Shown here: one piece after another, positions 24,514 to 32,947 of the stretch
Position numbering within the stretch: the stretch's first letter is position 1
How the letters are laid out: every line of letters begins with the position of its first letter
Origin: Sporosarcina ureae
GTDB lineage: Bacteria; Bacillota; Bacilli; Bacillales_A; Planococcaceae
Assembly (NCBI RefSeq): GCF_029267015.1
Contig: NZ_JARIEA010000070.1
Coordinates: 64,269-118,242, forward strand
DNA: 53,974 bases
Direction of reading: 5' to 3'
Made by a program: the position numbers and the translations under genes
Notes under the pieces: generated by a model
Seen by the model: only the letters and a program-made list of their open reading frames with translations
Told to the model about the DNA's origin: nothing
The model's database searches: none

Positions 24514-25920
24514 ATGTTGGAAGAAGTCTTATTAGCAAGAATCCAATTCGCATCTACTACATTGTTTCACTTCATTTTCGTCCCTTTGTCCATCGGCCTG
24601 GCACTGATCATTGCGATCATGCAAACGATGTATGTAGTGAAGAAAGATGAAATTTACTTAAAAATGACGAAATTCTGGAGTGTTTTCTTTCTTATAAACT
24701 TTGCGATTGGTGTAGTAACAGGAATCATTCAAGAGTTTCAATTCGGAATGAACTGGTCAGCCTACTCTAGATTCGTTGGAGACATCTTCGGAGCTCCACT
24801 AGCAGTAGAAGCATTACTAGCATTCTTCTTAGAGTCTACATTTATTGGAATTTGGATCTTCGGTTGGAATAAGCTTCCGAAGAAATTACACTTAGCGTGT
24901 ATTTGGTTAGTATCTATCGGTACAGTCATGTCAGCGTTCTGGATTTTAGCAGCGAATTCGTTCATGCAAAATCCAACAGGCTATGTATTACAAAATGGCC
25001 GTGCGGAAATGAATGACATTGTGGCTGTCCTAACAAATGAGAAACTATGGGTTGCGTTCCCACATACAGTTTTTGGTAGTTTTGCCACCGGTGCATTCTT
25101 CGTAGTTGGTGTCAGCGCATGGTACTTGATCAAAAAACGTAAAGTGGATTTCTTTAAGAAGTCTTTAACGATCTCACTAGTAGTCGGTATGTTATCAGGT
25201 CTCGGAATAGCATTTACTGGTCACGCACAAGCACAGTACTTGATGCATGCTCAACCAATGAAGATGGCTGCAGCGGAAGCGCTATGGGAAGATAGTGGAG
25301 ACCCGGCTGCTTGGACTTTGTTCGCCAAGATTGACGTGGAAAATCGTGAGACAAGTAAACGTATCGACATACCCTATATGTTGAGCTATTTAACATATAG
25401 TGAATTTAAAGGGAAAGTTTCAGGTATGAACGCATTGGAACAACAAATGATTGATAAGCACGGAGAAGGCGAATATCTTCCACCAGTTAAAACAACATTT
25501 TGGAGCTTCCGTATAATGGTGGTTATGGGCGGAACACTACTAGGGTTAGGTGCAATGGGTCTGTTCTTGTTGTTCCGTAAGAAGATAGTAGAATCTGTTT
25601 GGTTCTTGCGACTTCTAATAATAGGGATTTTCTTACCGTTCATAGGTAACTCATTTGGTTGGATCATGTCTGAAATGGGACGACAACCTTGGGTAGTAAA
25701 CGGTTTGATGAAAACGGCTGATGGTATTTCCCCAAACGTTTCAGCAGGGCAGATTCTGTTTTCACTCATATCTTTCTCTACTATTTATACGATCCTCGGT
25801 ATCATCATGGTCGTATTATTTGTGAAATTTATTCAACGAGGTCCTGAAGAGCAGCCGGAAGAGGATGTATCGGCAACAGATCCGTTTGAAACAGGGGGTG
25901 CAGGACATGCCATTAAGTGA
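24514..25920 (+). CDS. cydA: Cytochrome bd ubiquinol/menaquinol oxidase subunit I
   Basis: The haem-carrying subunit of cytochrome bd, a high-affinity terminal oxidase used at low oxygen. It is a 468-residue membrane protein. The first haem ligand region is RIQFASTTLFHFIFV (His near residue 18), the second GFTGHAQAQY-like segment is present as AFTGHAQAQYLMH, and the GRQPWVVNG motif near residue 390 is intact. The Q-loop is short, as in Gram-positives. The start ATG at 24514 has AAAGGAG upstream; the longer frame from 24460 adds leader sequence. cydB starts before this gene ends (14-base overlap), so they are coupled. Confidence 0.95.
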   Translation: MLEEVLLARIQFASTTLFHFIFVPLSIGLALIIAIMQTMYVVKKDEIYLKMTKFWSVFFLINFAIGVVTGIIQEFQFGMNWSAYSRFVGDIFGAPLAVEALLAFFLESTFIGIWIFGWNKLPKKLHLACIWLVSIGTVMSAFWILAANSFMQNPTGYVLQNGRAEMNDIVAVLTNEKLWVAFPHTVFGSFATGAFFVVGVSAWYLIKKRKVDFFKKSLTISLVVGMLSGLGIAFTGHAQAQYLMHAQPMKMAAAEALWEDSGDPAAWTLFAKIDVENRETSKRIDIPYMLSYLTYSEFKGKVSGMNALEQQMIDKHGEGEYLPPVKTTFWSFRIMVVMGGTLLGLGAMGLFLLFRKKIVESVWFLRLLIIGIFLPFIGNSFGWIMSEMGRQPWVVNGLMKTADGISPNVSAGQILFSLISFSTIYTILGIIMVVLFVKFIQRGPEEQPEEDVSATDPFETGGAGHAIK

Positions 25921-26923
25921 TATCTGGTTTATATTGATCGGTGTCCTCTTCACAGGATTTATCTTTTTGGAAGGGTTTGACTTTGGTGTAGGAATGAGCA
26001 CGAAGTTCCTAGCACGTAATGATTTGGAAAAGCGAGTCGTGATGAATACAATTGGGCCCGTTTGGGATGCGAATGAAGTATGGCTGATTACTGCTGGGGG
26101 CGCGATGTTTGCAGCTTTCCCACACTGGTATGCGACAGCGTTCAGTGGGTTTTATCTTCCTTTCGTCGTCTTGTTGTTAGCTTTCATCATACGCGGCGTT
26201 GCCTTTGAGTTTCGTAATAAAGTGGATTCAAAAGCTTGGGTCAAGACATGGGACTGGGCGGTTTTCATCGGTAGTATCTTACCGCCATTCCTGTTCGGGG
26301 TGTTCTTCACGAGTTTAATTCGTGGATTACCGATTGATGGAGATATGAACATGTATGCAAGCTTTACCGATTTCGTAAATGTCTACACAGTTATTGGCGG
26401 TGTAACGTTTGTTCTGTTATCGTATTTGCACGGGTTACTGTTCATTGGATTGAAAACGGTAGACGAGTTACGAGAGCGAGCGAATACAGCAGCACGTAAA
26501 GTGTATGCATTGACTGGCGTGTTTCTCGTATTGTTCATCATCTTCACATATTTGGATACAGACGCCTTTACAGATCATGGAGCTATTTTGATTCCTCTGT
26601 ATGGTTTGGCGGTTATATTGTACGGTTTACTGTTCTTCTTCTTGAAAACTAAACGAGAAGGACTGAGCTTTACAATGACTGGTTTAGTGTTGATCATTGT
26701 TATGGCTAACTTTTTCATTGCGCTATTCCCGAATGTGATGATCAGCTCAATGGATTCTGCATTTAATATGTCGATTGCAGATGCAGCTTCAGGAGAATAT
26801 TCGCTGAAAATCATGACGATCGTAGCGTTTACTATGGTGCCAATCGTTTTGGCGTATACAATTTGGAGTTATTACGTGTTCCGTAAACGGTTGACAGGTG
26901 ATAAGGAGCATCTAGAATACTAA
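25907..26923 (+). CDS. cydB: Cytochrome bd oxidase subunit II
   Basis: The partner membrane subunit of cytochrome bd, 338 residues with about eight or nine helices. Family signatures are LEGFDFGVGM near residue 21 and GPVWDANEVWLITAGGAMFAAFP (shown here as three parts: GPVWDANEVW, LITAGG, AMFAAFP). The ATG at 25907 is chosen because GGGGG and AGGA lie just upstream and it matches the family N-terminus (MPLSDIW); the longer frame runs deep into cydA. Its stop overlaps the ATG of cydD by one base. Confidence 0.94.
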   Translation: MPLSDIWFILIGVLFTGFIFLEGFDFGVGMSTKFLARNDLEKRVVMNTIGPVWDANEVWLITAGGAMFAAFPHWYATAFSGFYLPFVVLLLAFIIRGVAFEFRNKVDSKAWVKTWDWAVFIGSILPPFLFGVFFTSLIRGLPIDGDMNMYASFTDFVNVYTVIGGVTFVLLSYLHGLLFIGLKTVDELRERANTAARKVYALTGVFLVLFIIFTYLDTDAFTDHGAILIPLYGLAVILYGLLFFFLKTKREGLSFTMTGLVLIIVMANFFIALFPNVMISSMDSAFNMSIADAASGEYSLKIMTIVAFTMVPIVLAYTIWSYYVFRKRLTGDKEHLEY

Positions 26924-28644
26924 TGGATAAATACTTGCTTCAATACAAAGGAAGTAAACAAGTGATGGCATTGATTGGACTACTTACTGTAGTTCAGTCA
27001 ATTTCCATTGTTTTTCAAGCAATTTACTTAGCAAAAGCGATTACACAATTGTTCCAAGGTGCAGACTGGAGTGAAGCACTTCGGTCATTTGTGATTTTTG
27101 TCGTAGCAAACAGTGTACGTCATGTGATTCAATGGGCGAAGGAACGGATTTCATATCGCTTTGCCGATCTAACAGCAAAGGATTATGAGCAACAATTAGT
27201 AAAGAAAATCTTTGATCTTGGTCCTCAGGTTGTAGGGAAATATGGTTCTGGACATTTGGTGACGCTTGGTTTAGAAGGTGTCCCGAAGTTCAGAAAGTAT
27301 ATAGAATTGCTTATACCGCGTACGTTAGCGATGGCCATTGTTCCGTTTGTCATTGTGGTATATGTCTTTACTCTAGATATTATGTCAGCTGTGACGCTCA
27401 TTATAGTCTTGCCGATTCTGATCATTTTCTTAATTTTGATCGGGTTGGTTTCGAAGAAGAAAATTGATGAACAGATGGATACGTACCGTTTATTATCTCG
27501 ACATTTCGTTGATTCATTACGGGGTATTGTGACGTTGAAATACTTGGGACGTAGCCGAGCGCACGAAGAATCCATTGCGATCGTAAGTAATAAATACCGC
27601 ATTGCGACGAACCGTTCATTGCGCTATGCGTTTCTATCTTCATTTTCATTGGATTTCTTTGCAAGTTTGTCCGTAGCGGTAGTGGCGGTTGAACTTGGTC
27701 TGCGATTGATCAATGGACAAATTCTTCTTGAACCGTCTTTAGCTATTTTGATTTTAGCACCAGAATTTTTCTCACCTGTTAGGGAGTTGGGGAATGACTT
27801 CCATGCGACAGCTGATGGTAAGGACGCGAGCTTACAAATCCACAGTATATTAGAAGAGGAAACAATGGTTCAGCCAGTAGTTGATTCGCCGATTGCAGCT
27901 TGGAATGACAAATCAAAACTTGAATTGCGTACGGTCGAAGTCAAAATGGGGGAACAAACCATTTTTGTAGACTTGAATCTGGAATTAAACGGGTTTACAA
28001 AAGTAGGTGTCATCGGTCATTCAGGTGCAGGGAAGTCCACGTTGATTGATGTATTATCGGGATTCACACTTCCGAGGGCTGGTAGTTTTAGACTTGACGG
28101 ACAAGAATTACCGCATCTCGCTGTTGCAGATTGGCAAAATCAAATTGCTTACATTCCGCAACATCCAACGATATTTCCAGATACTGTAAACGGTAATATA
28201 CGCTTTTATGAACCCGACGCTTCTTTGCAGGAAGTACAAGATGCAGCAGAACGTGTAGGTTTGGATCAGTTAATTGCGACATTCCCTTTAGGTTACGAAG
28301 AACGGATCGGTGCAGGCGGACGCGTGCTTAGTGGTGGGGAAGAACAGCGGATTGCTTTAGCGCGTTCATTATTGCAGCGTCGTCAGATTTTATTATTCGA
28401 TGAGCCGACTGCACACTTAGATATTGAAACAGAGCATGAATTGAAGCAAATGATTTTACCGCTTCTAAAAGATAAACTCGTTGTATTTGCTACGCATCGT
28501 ATTCATTGGATGCAGGAAATGGATACCATAGTAGTACTTGAAAACGGTAAAGTGGTAGAAACGGGCTCTCACGAACAATTATTGCAACTAGACGGAGCCT
28601 ATTGTCGTTTACTTGAAGCGCGTGGAAGGGGGCATGCTGTATGA
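26923..28644 (+). CDS. cydD: Thiol reductant ABC exporter subunit CydD
   Basis: Half of a heterodimeric ABC exporter needed to assemble cytochrome bd; in Escherichia coli it exports cysteine and glutathione. It has 573 residues: about six membrane helices up to residue 310, then an ABC domain with Walker A GHSGAGKST, signature LSGGEEQRIAL and Walker B ILLFDEPTAHLD. The start overlaps the stop of cydB and the stop overlaps the start of cydC (ATGA), so all four cyd genes are tightly coupled. The first gene of the pair is named by its order and closeness to Bacillus CydC; naming of the two halves differs between species. Confidence 0.9.
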   Translation: MDKYLLQYKGSKQVMALIGLLTVVQSISIVFQAIYLAKAITQLFQGADWSEALRSFVIFVVANSVRHVIQWAKERISYRFADLTAKDYEQQLVKKIFDLGPQVVGKYGSGHLVTLGLEGVPKFRKYIELLIPRTLAMAIVPFVIVVYVFTLDIMSAVTLIIVLPILIIFLILIGLVSKKKIDEQMDTYRLLSRHFVDSLRGIVTLKYLGRSRAHEESIAIVSNKYRIATNRSLRYAFLSSFSLDFFASLSVAVVAVELGLRLINGQILLEPSLAILILAPEFFSPVRELGNDFHATADGKDASLQIHSILEEETMVQPVVDSPIAAWNDKSKLELRTVEVKMGEQTIFVDLNLELNGFTKVGVIGHSGAGKSTLIDVLSGFTLPRAGSFRLDGQELPHLAVADWQNQIAYIPQHPTIFPDTVNGNIRFYEPDASLQEVQDAAERVGLDQLIATFPLGYEERIGAGGRVLSGGEEQRIALARSLLQRRQILLFDEPTAHLDIETEHELKQMILPLLKDKLVVFATHRIHWMQEMDTIVVLENGKVVETGSHEQLLQLDGAYCRLLEARGRGHAV

Positions 28645-30368
28645 ACTTGTACCAACAACATATACTTCCCTATGCCCGTAAATATAACAAAACCATACTA
28701 TCTACTATACTTCTCGGAACACTGACTATTCTCTCGGCTGCGATGTTGACCTTTACTTCAGGATATTTAATATCCCGTACATCGGAAAGGCCTGAAACGA
28801 TATTACTCGTTTATATTCCGATCGTGGCAGTTCGGACATTCGGTATTTCACGTGCAGCCTTGCGATATGTAGAGCGTTTGCTTGGCCATAATGCCGTATT
28901 GAAGATTATTGCTGATATGCGGGTGCAGCTATATCACGTACTGGAGCCGCAAGCATTATTCATTCGTTCACGTTTTCAAACAGGCGATTTACTTGGTGCA
29001 CTAGCGGATGATATTGAACATTTACAAGACGTCTACATCCGTACGCTGTTTCCGACTGTCATTGGTTTATTTTTATTCAGTTTCTCTGTAATTGTGCTGG
29101 CAATCTATGACTGGATGTTTGCGCTTATTATGGCTGTGTTACTAGCAATCGTGACGTTTATTTATCCTATGCTGTCACTTTATATGATGAAGAAAAACCA
29201 GTTGCAATCGAAAAAACTTCACAGTCAAGTGTATAATACGATGACAGAAGGTATTTTTGGGTTACGTGACTGGATCATTAGTGGCAGAAAAGAACAATTC
29301 CTTGCGTCATTTAAAGAGGAAAGTCATGCAAGCCATGCTATTGATAAAAAACTGGCGTATTGGCAACAGTCTCGGACAATGCAATTGCAAATTTTCTCAG
29401 GGCTACTAGTCTTAGTCGTCGGAGTTTGGGCAGGACAGCAAGCCGTAGCAGGTTCATTGGCACCTACGTATATCGCTGCATTTACATTGGTTACGTTGCC
29501 GATTTTAGAAGGATTGATTCCCATATCGTTTGCTATAGAACGTTTACCTGCTTATGAAGCATCTTTGCAAAGAATTGATGCCATTCATCAGCAAAATACT
29601 GCAGTGGATCAAACGGCAATGGAGCTTGGTAATGTGGAAGAAGCGACTATCGAACTCGACAATGTAAGTTATCGGTATGAAGGTCAGAAAGAAAATGCGG
29701 TTCAGCATTTTTCACTGACGATTCAACCTGGAGAAAAAGTTGCAGTACTTGGTAAAAGTGGCGCAGGTAAGTCTACTCTCATACAGCTTTTATTAGGCAC
29801 AGTTCAGCCAACAAGCGGACATGTACATGTCAATCAGAAACCTGCATCGCTGTATGGAGACTCTATATATGAGATGATGAGCGTCTTAAATCAAAAACCT
29901 TATCTTTTCGCAACAACTGTTCAAAATAATATTAAACTTGGCGATGCATTCGCTACTACTGAAGATGTACAACGAGTAGCGGAAAAAGTAGGTTTATATG
30001 AGTATTTGCAATCACTGCCTGAAGGCTTGAAAACCCAAATGGAGGAAACAGGACAACGATTCTCAGGTGGAGAGCGTCAACGTTTTGCACTGGCAAGAAT
30101 TTTATTGAAACAAACGCCCGTTGTCGTTTTGGATGAGCCGACTGTTGGGTTAGATCCAGTGACTGAACAATCTCTCGTAGAAACACTTCATCACTCTCTT
30201 CAAGATAAAACGGTCGTATGGATCACACATCACTTAATGGGTATGGAAAAAATGGATCGGATTATTTTCATGGATCATGGTGAAATCATCATGGATGGGA
30301 CACACAAAGAATTATTAGCTACGAATGAAAGATATCGACAGCTATATGCATTGGATCAAGGTATGTGA
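28641..30368 (+). CDS. cydC: Thiol reductant ABC exporter subunit CydC
   Basis: The second half of the exporter for cytochrome bd assembly. It has 575 residues: an N-terminal membrane domain (TLLGTLTILSAAMLTFTSGY region onward) and a C-terminal ABC domain with Walker A GKSGAGKST, signature FSGGERQRFAL and Walker B VVVLDEPTVGLDP. The start ATG overlaps the stop of cydD (ATGA). The gene ends at a strong terminator, closing the cydABCD operon. Known role comes from the family; the substrate in this organism is not known. Confidence 0.9.
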   Translation: MNLYQQHILPYARKYNKTILSTILLGTLTILSAAMLTFTSGYLISRTSERPETILLVYIPIVAVRTFGISRAALRYVERLLGHNAVLKIIADMRVQLYHVLEPQALFIRSRFQTGDLLGALADDIEHLQDVYIRTLFPTVIGLFLFSFSVIVLAIYDWMFALIMAVLLAIVTFIYPMLSLYMMKKNQLQSKKLHSQVYNTMTEGIFGLRDWIISGRKEQFLASFKEESHASHAIDKKLAYWQQSRTMQLQIFSGLLVLVVGVWAGQQAVAGSLAPTYIAAFTLVTLPILEGLIPISFAIERLPAYEASLQRIDAIHQQNTAVDQTAMELGNVEEATIELDNVSYRYEGQKENAVQHFSLTIQPGEKVAVLGKSGAGKSTLIQLLLGTVQPTSGHVHVNQKPASLYGDSIYEMMSVLNQKPYLFATTVQNNIKLGDAFATTEDVQRVAEKVGLYEYLQSLPEGLKTQMEETGQRFSGGERQRFALARILLKQTPVVVLDEPTVGLDPVTEQSLVETLHHSLQDKTVVWITHHLMGMEKMDRIIFMDHGEIIMDGTHKELLATNERYRQLYALDQGM

Positions 30369-30406
30369 ATTTCTTGAATTACAATTCCGACTAAGAACGA
30401 CTTATA

Positions 30407-30451
30407 AAAAGGACGACGCCATTTCTTAAGCAGAAATGGTGTCGTCCTTTT
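30407..30451 (+). terminator. Terminator after cydABCD
   Basis: AAAAGGACGACGCCATTTC and GAAATGGTGTCGTCCTTTT pair over 19 bp with one G-T, around a TTAAGCA loop. The T-run on the plus strand is short. Confidence 0.85.
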
Positions 30452-30520
30452 AAAATTTACTATCGAGAAGGTAAAAGATATGTTTGAAAAACTATGCCAT
30501 CTGCTTTCATTTGCTAGCGT

Positions 30521-31009
30521 TTAGAAAAAAGGAAGACGGATGAAGTAGCCAAGCAACAAGCATACCGTAGTGGAAACAATAACGCCTGGAATAGCGAACA
30601 ACACATATCGTCGAATACTCATACCACTCATGCCTGACATATAACAAATTAAATGGCGCATGCCGGGAACGAAATAACCGAAAGTCACCGTCCACGAGCC
30701 ATAGGTCATAAACCAACGCTCAATCTTTTGCATACGTCGAGGCGTAAGGAAGAAGTAATTTCCGAAACGCCGAATCAATGGTTTACCAACTTTTCTACCA
30801 ATCATATACGTGAACAATGTTCCGACCATTACACCGGATATTGTAAAGATTATCGTGAATACAAAATGAAATGTACCTGCTGAAGTCAAATAACCCGCAA
30901 ATGTTACAAGCAATTCATCCGGCATAGGCAAGCCGAAAATACCAAGAGCCAAAAAGAAAAATATAGAAAGATAGCCATACTGCACTATATATTCTTGGAG
31001 ATGTTCCAT
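30521..31009 (-). CDS. ybfM: Short DedA-family membrane protein (YbfM-like)
   Basis: A 162-residue membrane protein with about four or five helices. DedA/SNARE-associated motifs are present: FGLPMPDELLVTFAGYL near residue 25 and the arginine motif FGYFVPGMRHL near residue 112. It lies 17 bases after psd on the same strand, and in Bacillus subtilis ybfM sits between pssA and psd, so I name it by context. It is shorter than most DedA proteins (about 200) but matches YbfM; shifting the poly-T tract near the end by one base either way does not lengthen it much. Some DedA proteins flip undecaprenyl phosphate or phosphatidylethanolamine; either would fit here. Confidence 0.85.
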   Translation of the reverse strand: MEHLQEYIVQYGYLSIFFFLALGIFGLPMPDELLVTFAGYLTSAGTFHFVFTIIFTISGVMVGTLFTYMIGRKVGKPLIRRFGNYFFLTPRRMQKIERWFMTYGSWTVTFGYFVPGMRHLICYMSGMSGMSIRRYVLFAIPGVIVSTTVCLLLGYFIRLPFF

Positions 31010-31026
31010 GATAAAACCTCATCTAC

Positions 31027-31806
31027 TTAAGATTGCCACACTCCGATCCTATCACCAACTTGGACTTCTGTAAAAGGCATTTCTTCGGGCCTAAACATAT
31101 TACTTTGTTCAATAAATAAAATAACAGTAGAACCAAATGCAAAATGACCAAAATCTTGTCCTTTTTCACAAGTAGTTTCAGAATTTGCAATGCGGATACT
31201 ATTTACATTTAATGCACCAACCTTAACAATGGCCACCTGTCCAAAATCAGTGGAAAGCTCAGAAATAACCCTGTGATTGGAAGAAAATACATCTTTACGC
31301 ATACGAATACCTAAATCGTTAACAGGATACGAAGTAGAACCTAATGCATAACGGTTCACAAGCGTTCCTGAAACAGGGTAGTGGAAATGGTGGTAATGTC
31401 TAGGTGAGAGGTAAAATAAATAATAATAGCCATGTGTATAGCGTGAGGCTTTTTTTGAATCGCCAAGCAGCGAAGTCAGACTATATGTTTTGTCTTTTAC
31501 TATAAATTGCTGTTGCGAGTCTATAATTCCTGAATCGCTCAGTACACCATCTACTGGTGAAATCAAACTGTTTGGATGGTTGTCAATCGGTCTTTTACCA
31601 GGTTGTAATGAGCGAGTGAAAAAGTCGTTAAGACTTTTATATTGTTCTATTGAGTATTTAGCTTCGTCTAGTTGAATATGATAAAAAGATGCAAAAGGCT
31701 TGATTAACAGTTTACTAATTCGTGAAGTAGTTATTTGTTTTAACAAAGCAGAACAGATCGGTGATCCGGTTAATTCAACAAATGATTTAAAAATACGTGT
31801 TTTCAT
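31027..31806 (-). CDS. psd: Phosphatidylserine decarboxylase
   Basis: Turns phosphatidylserine into phosphatidylethanolamine at the membrane. It is made as a proenzyme that cuts itself in FGST (AFGSTVILF), where Ser becomes the pyruvoyl group. Other active-site signatures are SPVDGVLSD near residue 88 and RHYHHFHYPVSGT near 137. It has 259 residues. The start is ATG behind GGAAGG. It is transcribed with ybfM and diverges from pssA across 57 bases, so synthesis and decarboxylation of phosphatidylserine are likely to be co-regulated. Confidence 0.93.
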   Translation of the reverse strand: MKTRIFKSFVELTGSPICSALLKQITTSRISKLLIKPFASFYHIQLDEAKYSIEQYKSLNDFFTRSLQPGKRPIDNHPNSLISPVDGVLSDSGIIDSQQQFIVKDKTYSLTSLLGDSKKASRYTHGYYYLFYLSPRHYHHFHYPVSGTLVNRYALGSTSYPVNDLGIRMRKDVFSSNHRVISELSTDFGQVAIVKVGALNVNSIRIANSETTCEKGQDFGHFAFGSTVILFIEQSNMFRPEEMPFTEVQVGDRIGVWQS

Positions 31807-31863
31807 CTTTTCTTCCTTCCGTTAAAAGAATATACTAGAGAGATACAATGAGGAGGCTGTAAT

Positions 31864-32397
31864 TTGTTTTCATTCAGATATTTTGATTATACTAAACTAA
31901 AATCCCAATTGGCGAATATCATTACACTTTTTAATTTGAGTTTAGGGATTATAGCGATATTGCTTGTGCTTCAGGGTCATGCGCATATGAGTTTAATGTT
32001 TATTTTCTTTGCTGCTTTATTTGATCGGTTTGACGGCATGGTCGCTAGACACTACCAAGCGGAATCAGCTTTCGGCAAGGAACTTGATTCACTTAGTGAT
32101 CTGGTCTCTTTTGGAGTAGCTCCTGCTATTCTACTATATTCCACGGCGTTGTCCGATACGATGTGGATTGGCTTGTCTGCTGTAATATTTTATATTCTAG
32201 CAGGTGCTGTTCGTTTGGCTCGCTATAATGTAGAAGAGTTTGACGGTTCTTATTATGGCTTGCCTATTACTGTAGCTGGAGTATTGCTTACATTGGGATA
32301 TTTTGCTGTACCGTATTTGATTGCACCTTATTTTGTAATCTATATGTGTGTGCTAGCTTGGATGATGGTCAGTCGCATTCGTATAGCAAAAGTATAA
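31864..32397 (+). CDS. pssA: CDP-diacylglycerol-serine O-phosphatidyltransferase
   Basis: Joins CDP-diacylglycerol and serine to give phosphatidylserine, the substrate of the neighbouring psd. It is a 177-residue membrane enzyme. The CDP-alcohol phosphotransferase signature is complete: DGMVAR, then G eight residues on, then DSLSD (catalytic aspartates). The start is TTG behind GAGGAGG. In Bacillus the genes run pssA-ybfM-psd in one direction; here pssA is turned away from the other two. Confidence 0.93.
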   Translation: MFSFRYFDYTKLKSQLANIITLFNLSLGIIAILLVLQGHAHMSLMFIFFAALFDRFDGMVARHYQAESAFGKELDSLSDLVSFGVAPAILLYSTALSDTMWIGLSAVIFYILAGAVRLARYNVEEFDGSYYGLPITVAGVLLTLGYFAVPYLIAPYFVIYMCVLAWMMVSRIRIAKV

Positions 32398-32440
32398 ATA
32401 ATGTCTTGCGGAGAAAGTTTCTGCGAGGCATTTTTCATTA
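32398..32440 (+). terminator. Probable terminator after pssA
   Basis: AATGTCTTGCGGAGA pairs imperfectly with TTCTGCGAGGCATT, then a T-rich stretch. Confidence 0.5.
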
Positions 32441-32503
32441 GGGGAAACTATCACTAAAACATGAATTCTGTTATGCTTAAGAAAACTATAAGGAGTGGTC
32501 ACT

Positions 32504-32923
32504 ATGTCAGGACCCGCATTAAGACAGCTTCATTCACATAAGGCTATTCATGAAGGGGGACTCTCGGGAGCCATCATGAAAACAGATGATTTATTGGAGT
32601 ACTTCGAACAAGGTGAAACGGAAATGGTTCAGCAAGCTTGCGATCATTTAGTGGATTATTGGAAGACGCGTGTCATCAGTCATGCAGATGCGGAAGAAGA
32701 AGGTTTCTACAAGCAAATGATGGAAGAAAAACCTGAACTCGAACGAGATATTATTCAACTTACACGAGATCATGATTTAATGCGAATACTCGTAGCAGAT
32801 ATAGAAGCGTTGCGTGAAGAAGATCCAACTGTAACACCTGAAATTCTTCAAAAGTTCAACGGATTAATTGTAGTGAATGAATTACATAGCCGAGAAGAAG
32901 AACGGATATTATTTGAATCATAA
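32504..32923 (+). CDS. Hemerythrin-like protein
   Basis: A four-helix protein of 139 residues expected to carry a di-iron centre, as in oxygen-, NO- or redox-sensing hemerythrins. Candidate ligands follow the HHE pattern: His in LHSHKAIHEG, then HADAEEEGFY, DHDLMR, and HSREEERIL. The ATG at 32504 is chosen because AAGGAG lies 8 bases upstream; an in-frame GTG nine bases earlier is too close to it. recQ begins about 25 bases after the stop, so they may be co-transcribed. The physiological role is not known. Confidence 0.82.
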   Translation: MSGPALRQLHSHKAIHEGGLSGAIMKTDDLLEYFEQGETEMVQQACDHLVDYWKTRVISHADAEEEGFYKQMMEEKPELERDIIQLTRDHDLMRILVADIEALREEDPTVTPEILQKFNGLIVVNELHSREEERILFES

Positions 32924-32947
32924 AACATGAATGACTAAGAGGAGGTG

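Noticed and set aside
30480..30530. Possible frameshift that shortens the DedA protein
   Set aside because: Adding or removing one T in the tract near the end gives stops within a few codons in either frame, and the Bacillus YbfM is equally short. The short length is probably natural.
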